DNA of 64,000 nt. It comes from Thermocatellispora tengchongensis (GTDB taxonomy: Bacteria > Actinomycetota > Actinomycetes > Streptosporangiales > Streptosporangiaceae). The stretch is from assembly GCF_014202315.1 (NCBI RefSeq), contig NZ_JACHGN010000005.1:62001-126000 (forward strand), in the 5' to 3' direction. Positions 60,964-64,000 of this stretch are shown here, in pieces (position 1 is the first letter of the stretch; every line of letters starts with the position of its first letter). Made by a program: the position numbers and the translations under genes. Under the pieces are notes generated by a model. The model made no database searches. It was not told where the DNA came from and saw only the letters and a program-made list of their open reading frames with translations.

Positions 60964-61232
60964 CAGACCTCCGTGGGGTGGCAGTGCGGGCAGGTCCACA
61001 ACACCGGCGCGGCGGCCGGCAGGACGGCCGGGCGGTGGCAGTCCGGGCAGGTGGGCGCCGCGGGGGCGGGCAGGGCGTCGGCCAGCCAGCCGTAGCCGTC
61101 GCCGATGACCGCGGCGTCGCTGGCGGCGGGGTCGGCGCCGAGGAACGCCACGCCGGTCACCGGGCTCTCGGCCGGCGGCGGTGCGGGGGTGGCGACGAAC
61201 AGGGCCGGTTGGTCACCGGTGGACGCGATCAT
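60963..61232 (-). CDS. small zinc-ribbon protein
   Basis: 89 residues. The C-terminus has a CxxC pair APTCPDCHRPAVL and a second WTCPHCH, which would bind zinc. The first 60 residues are Ala/Pro-rich. Coupled by 4 bp to the polymerase gene; it may be a polymerase accessory (inference). Confidence 0.7.
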   Translation of the reverse strand: MIASTGDQPALFVATPAPPPAESPVTGVAFLGADPAASDAAVIGDGYGWLADALPAPAAPTCPDCHRPAVLPAAAPVLWTCPHCHPTEV

Positions 61233-61314
61233 GCGGTGACTCCTTGACTGTTTCCGGAACGCCTCGGGGTGGCCTGGTCAGGTCACCCCGAGGTGGTCGC
61301 GTGATGAGGCGAGG

Positions 61315-61803
61315 TCAGAACGGCGGCTCGTCACCACCGGCCGCCGAGGCGGCGGGCGCTGGCGTCGTGGACGCCCACGGGTCGTCAAAACCGCCGCCAG
61401 TAGGGGCGGCCCCGGTGCCGTTGCCGTTGCCGCGGGTACGGGCGGCCTTGTGAACCTCGGTGGTGGCGAAGCGCAGGGACGGGCCGATCTCGTCAACGGT
61501 CATCTCAATGACGGTGCGCTTGTCGCCGTCGCTGATCTCGTAGGTGCGCATGCGCAGCCGCCCGGAAGCGATGACGCGAGTGCCGCGGGTCAGCGACGCG
61601 GCGACGTGTTCGCCGAGGTCGCGCCACGCCGAGCAGCGCATGAACAGCGCCTCGCCGTCCTGCCACTGCTCGACCTGCTTGTTGTAGGTGCGAGAGCTTG
61701 ACGCGATGGTGAAGCCGGCCACGGGCAGGCCGGTGGCGGTGTAGCGCAGTTCGGGATCGGCGGTCAGGTTGCCGATTATCGTGATCGTGGTCTCGCCGGC
61801 CAT
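61315..61803 (-). CDS. ssb: single-stranded DNA-binding protein
   Basis: 162 residues with the OB-fold: TTITIIGNLTADPELRYTAT, FTIASSSRTYNKQVEQW, EALFMRCSAWRDLGEHVAAS and LTRGTRVIASGRLRMRTYE. The acidic C-terminal tail ends in DEPPF, as needed to recruit partners. Element-encoded SSB protects ssDNA during replication or transfer. Confidence 0.95.
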   Translation of the reverse strand: MAGETTITIIGNLTADPELRYTATGLPVAGFTIASSSRTYNKQVEQWQDGEALFMRCSAWRDLGEHVAASLTRGTRVIASGRLRMRTYEISDGDKRTVIEMTVDEIGPSLRFATTEVHKAARTRGNGNGTGAAPTGGGFDDPWASTTPAPAASAAGGDEPPF

Positions 61804-61920
61804 GGCGGTCTCCTTCCGCTGTGAGCGGTTCGGTGGGGGTGGGTTGACGAGTGGGACAGGTGATCTCGCGCGGGCGGGGTGGCTTCGGCGGGTGTAGGCG
61901 GACTGCGGCGGTGTAGCCGG

Positions 61921-62055
61921 TCAGCGGCGGCGGGTGTGCGCGGGGCAGGCCACCGTTCGGACGTTGCCGCGCCAAATGCAGCCGCAGGAGTAGTAGCGCT
62001 CTGTCTCGGCGCTCTCGGTGCCGCGGTGGGAGGGGGCGGGGCGGGTGCCGGTCAT
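61921..62055 (-). CDS. 44-residue Cys-rich protein
   Basis: A short ORF between ssb and the next gene: it starts MTGTRPAPSHRGTESAETER and goes on with YYSCGCIWRGN and VACPAHTRRR. Cys-x-Cys and Cys-Pro-Ala-His suggest a zinc site. Weak ribosome site; plausible because the gap would otherwise be 270 bp empty. Confidence 0.45.
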   Translation of the reverse strand: MTGTRPAPSHRGTESAETERYYSCGCIWRGNVRTVACPAHTRRR

Positions 62056-62074
62056 ATTGGAGTGCCTTTCGGGG

Positions 62075-62386
62075 TCAGTGCGTGGCGGTGAGCTGGGTGG
62101 ACAGGTGGGCTCCGGTGGCGGTGACGAACGCGAAGCCGTTGCTGGTGGGGCGGAACCGGTCCAGCAGGATGCGGCAGGTGGTGCCGCGCATGTCGCGCGG
62201 GTTGCCGCGTAGGGGGTAGTCGGCGGGGAGGTTCAGGGCGCGCTGTACCTCGTGGGAGTTGGTCAAGGTGGTGCAGACGGCGTACGGGCCGTCGATGGCC
62301 TCAACCACAACGGTTCGGCCCAGGGCGCGCTGGTCGGCCCAGACGCTCCCGGGGGTGACGGCGTGCACGGCGTGGATCTTGGACAT
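62075..62386 (-). CDS. hypothetical protein, 103 residues
   Basis: Beta-rich sequence (PGSVWADQRALGRTVVVEAI, YAVCTTLTNSHEVQRALN, RDMRGTTCRILLDRFRPTSN) with no family I recognise. The GGAACCC leader is weak. It is in line with the other element genes. Confidence 0.7.
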   Translation of the reverse strand: MSKIHAVHAVTPGSVWADQRALGRTVVVEAIDGPYAVCTTLTNSHEVQRALNLPADYPLRGNPRDMRGTTCRILLDRFRPTSNGFAFVTATGAHLSTQLTATH

Positions 62387-62458
62387 GGAAGAGGGTTCCT
62401 TTCGGATATGGGTGTTGAGGGTGGCGCGTCGCGCGGAGATGCGGGGGCGCTGTCGAGG

Positions 62459-62713
62459 TCAGCGGATGTTGAGCAGGCGGGCGCCGAGGCGGATCTTTCG
62501 GCCGGTGCCGACGCAGTCGGGGCAGTAGCCGAAGGAGTGGGCGAACAGGCGGCTACGGCGCTGGCCGGTGCCCTTGCAGCGCCGGCAGTCGGTGTAGGGA
62601 TGGCGCTTGAGGCTGAACCGGTAGGCCACCGCGCAGGCGAGCGCGAGGACGGTCAGGACGGTCAGGCAGACGGCGATGGTGGCCAGGGCGGTGATCAGGG
62701 GAGGGGTGGGCAT
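62459..62713 (-). CDS. small membrane protein with DnaJ-like zinc motif
   Basis: 84 residues. One TM helix (TALATIAVCLTVLTVLALAC) is followed by CRRCKGTGQRR and CPDCVGTGRK, the CxxCxGxG repeats of DnaJ-type zinc fingers. The topology suggests a cytosolic zinc domain at the membrane, perhaps for conjugation; function unknown. Confidence 0.75.
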   Translation of the reverse strand: MPTPPLITALATIAVCLTVLTVLALACAVAYRFSLKRHPYTDCRRCKGTGQRRSRLFAHSFGYCPDCVGTGRKIRLGARLLNIR

Positions 62714-62774
62714 GGGCGTTCTCCAGACGCAAGGGCCGGGACGGTGGCATGGGACGATCGCCGGGCGGCGGGGC

Positions 62775-62899
62775 GTGACAGGAGCGGGGTGTCACGGCTA
62801 GGGGCCGGGGGTGAGAGTCACAGGTCAGCGGGGGTGTGACAGCGTGACAGCAGCCCCGTGACAGGAGCCGTGACAGCGGGCGTGACAGCCCGTGACAAG
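62775..62899 (+). repeat. CGTGACAG iteron cluster
   Basis: GTGACA occurs on the plus strand at 62775, 62836, 62844, 62858, 62870, 62882 and 62892, mostly as CGTGACAGC, with an inverted copy (GTGTCACGG) at 62790. It lies in the 300-bp gap between the FtsK-like gene and the small membrane gene (62714-63013), which holds no ORF. Such iterons suggest a replication origin, a transfer site or a regulator-binding region. Confidence 0.85.
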
Positions 62900-63013
62900 A
62901 TCATCGGCGGGGCGGTCGCGCGTCCCACGCGCAGCCGCGCGCACGTGACCGCGGGGCGGCTTTCCGGGTCGGCGCCGGGGCCGCCCCTTCGGCGCGGGGT
63001 GTGGCGTGGGCCG

Positions 63014-64000
63014 CTAGGCGGCGCGGTTGTAGCCGTCGCGGTCCAGCGGGCTCAGATCGGTGATGGTGTAGGTGCGGACGCTGCCCGACTTGGCCACGGC
63101 CAGCACGCCGCGCTCGGTCAGGTCGGTCAGCACCTTGTAGATCCAGCCGCGTCCGTTGCCGGTCTGGCGGCGTACCGCGGTCAGGTCCTCATCGGTGGCG
63201 GTGAAGGTCGGCCGGCCGTGCTGGTGCCGGTGCCGCAGCCAGGCATAGACCAGGTCGCGGGCGTCGGCGGGGTGCATCTTGGCCGGCGGGGTGGCCGCGT
63301 GCAGGGAATCGGCCTCCTCAGGCGTGGGCTCGGTGACGGGATCGTCGGGGCCGGCGGTCAGGGACGGGTCGGGGTCCTCGGTGCGGGCCAGCGCCTCGGT
63401 GACCACGTCCCCGGTCGCGCGCAGGTGCTCGATGAGGTCGGTGGCGCTCTGGCCGGCCTGCACCAGGACGGGCCGGTCATCGCCGCCGGGCACGGCCGGG
63501 CCGACGATGTTCTTGCGTTCCAGGGCCTCCAGCAGACGCAGGCAGTCCTGCCAGGCGATACGCAGTTTGCGCTGCAACATGGCCGGTGAGGCGTGCTGGG
63601 TGGAAATGACCAGCTCGGCGGCGTCGGCGAGCAGTTCGGCGAAGTCGGCGGCGAACTCCTCCTGCTCATCGTGCACCGCCGGCTCAACCTCGCGCGGCGC
63701 CGTACCACCCGACACCGCCACCACCGGGCGCGGCGCGGGTGCGGTGGGCCGGGCCAGGGCGGCGGTGAACGGGTCCACCTGCTTGGCGGCGGCGGGGTAG
63801 GCCGCGGCGTGGGCGGCCATCGCGGAGCGGGCCTCGCGGCTGTCACGGCCCCAGGTGTAGGTGCGCAGCGGCATCGCGTAGTGCGTGGTGCGGATGCCGC
63901 GGGCATCCAGCAGCGCCATGCCGGGGTAGTGGTCCTCCCACTCGTGCGGCGCCACATCCGCCTTGCGCTGCCGCGCCGAGACGCCGTACTTGACATCGTC
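63014..64000 (-). CDS. FtsK/SpoIIIE-like conjugative DNA translocase, 5' part outside window
   Basis: 328 codons are open from the right edge; a GTG at 63955 is only internal. The visible part is the C-terminus: post-ATPase segment VKYGVSARQRKADVAPHEWE, then VISTQHASPAMLQRKLRIAW with QDCLRLLEALERKNIVGP, which matches the FtsK gamma winged-helix DNA-reader. A second winged-helix-like region ends the protein (TDEDLTAVRRQTGNGRGWIY). The ATPase motor lies beyond the window. In AICEs this protein moves double-stranded DNA into the recipient. Confidence 0.85.
   Translation of the reverse strand, partial: DDVKYGVSARQRKADVAPHEWEDHYPGMALLDARGIRTTHYAMPLRTYTWGRDSREARSAMAAHAAAYPAAAKQVDPFTAALARPTAPAPRPVVAVSGGTAPREVEPAVHDEQEEFAADFAELLADAAELVISTQHASPAMLQRKLRIAWQDCLRLLEALERKNIVGPAVPGGDDRPVLVQAGQSATDLIEHLRATGDVVTEALARTEDPDPSLTAGPDDPVTEPTPEEADSLHAATPPAKMHPADARDLVYAWLRHRHQHGRPTFTATDEDLTAVRRQTGNGRGWIYKVLTDLTERGVLAVAKSGSVRTYTITDLSPLDRDGYNRAA

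Larger units (their letters stand above)
53197..64000 (-). mobile_element. AICE-like integrative conjugative element (right end outside window)
   Basis: A block of about 14 minus-strand genes starts at a tRNA 3' end and holds integrase, excisionase, DUF3631 ATPase, PrimPol, C5 methyltransferase, family A polymerase, SSB, small zinc-ribbon and membrane proteins, and an FtsK-like translocase cut by the edge. This is the order of actinomycete integrative and conjugative elements (tra - replication - xis - int - att). The att repeat at the far end cannot be seen. Unlike pSAM2 or SLP1, replication seems based on PrimPol plus its own polymerase rather than RepSA/RepAM. Confidence 0.85.

Overview
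The window looks like the chromosome of a high-GC filamentous actinomycete, most probably a member of the Streptosporangiaceae (Nonomuraea/Streptosporangium/Microbispora type). The evidence is GC-rich third positions throughout, frequent GTG starts with 4-bp stop/start overlaps, a DUF397 / DUF5753 helix-turn-helix / HATPase trio, F420-type oxidoreductases, actinobacterial cellulose-binding glycosidases and several apparently leaderless promoters. The family assignment is inference; nothing in the window names a species.

Region 1 (1-9.1 kb): a three-gene unit of a DUF6421 protein, an SDR and an L-threonine aldolase (cut by the left edge); a secreted ricin-B lectin; an orphan NarL-type response regulator; and a translationally coupled pair of a PknB-like membrane kinase and a membrane protein with a trypsin/HtrA-like fold that appears to have lost its catalytic residues and ends in a zinc ribbon. 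Region 2 (9.1-25.7 kb): hydantoinase A/B genes, a Uma2 nuclease-fold protein, and a cobinamide/cobalamin salvage operon (BtuF-, BtuC-, BtuD-like proteins plus CbiZ) behind a cobalamin riboswitch. These are followed by a catabolic-looking operon (small ORF, DUF2071, PhyH dioxygenase, phosphotriesterase-like hydrolase, P450, SDR) and a divergent F420-type LLM oxidoreductase. CAAG-N2-CTTG palindromes resembling KstR2 operators sit at three of these promoters, which suggests one TetR-type regulon; no TetR gene lies in the window. Region 3 (25.9-38.7 kb): the abaA/whiJ-like regulatory trio, a CYP125-like P450 whose start overlaps a perfect KstR-type motif, a helicase-associated protein, a siderophore-type ABC importer without a binding protein behind an IdeR/DtxR iron box, an EEP phosphatase-like membrane protein, an M20 peptidase, a DUF1349 protein and a GroES-like protein. 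Region 4 (38.7-53 kb): two secreted CBM2 glycosidases (GH51-like arabinofuranosidase and GH74 xyloglucanase), with the same TGAAAGTTTCA palindrome near both; a cis-prenyltransferase next to an MpaB-like oxygenase fused to EF-hands; and small secreted, membrane and metabolic genes.

Region 5 (53.1 kb to the right edge) is an integrated actinomycete conjugative element (AICE-like) next to a CAT-anticodon tRNA. It carries integrase, excisionase, a DUF3631 ATPase, PrimPol, a C5 DNA methyltransferase with apparent internal frameshifts, a family A DNA polymerase, SSB, several small proteins and the C-terminal part of an FtsK-type translocase that runs off the window. All genes point toward the integrase and many overlap by 4 bp. 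Three unusual DNA structures accompany it: a 151-bp nested inverted repeat centred on the DUF3631 stop codon, an 18-bp perfect hairpin upstream of the primase, and a cluster of CGTGACAG iterons between the translocase and the small genes. Carrying its own primase, ATPase, polymerase and SSB makes this element the most unusual system in the window.
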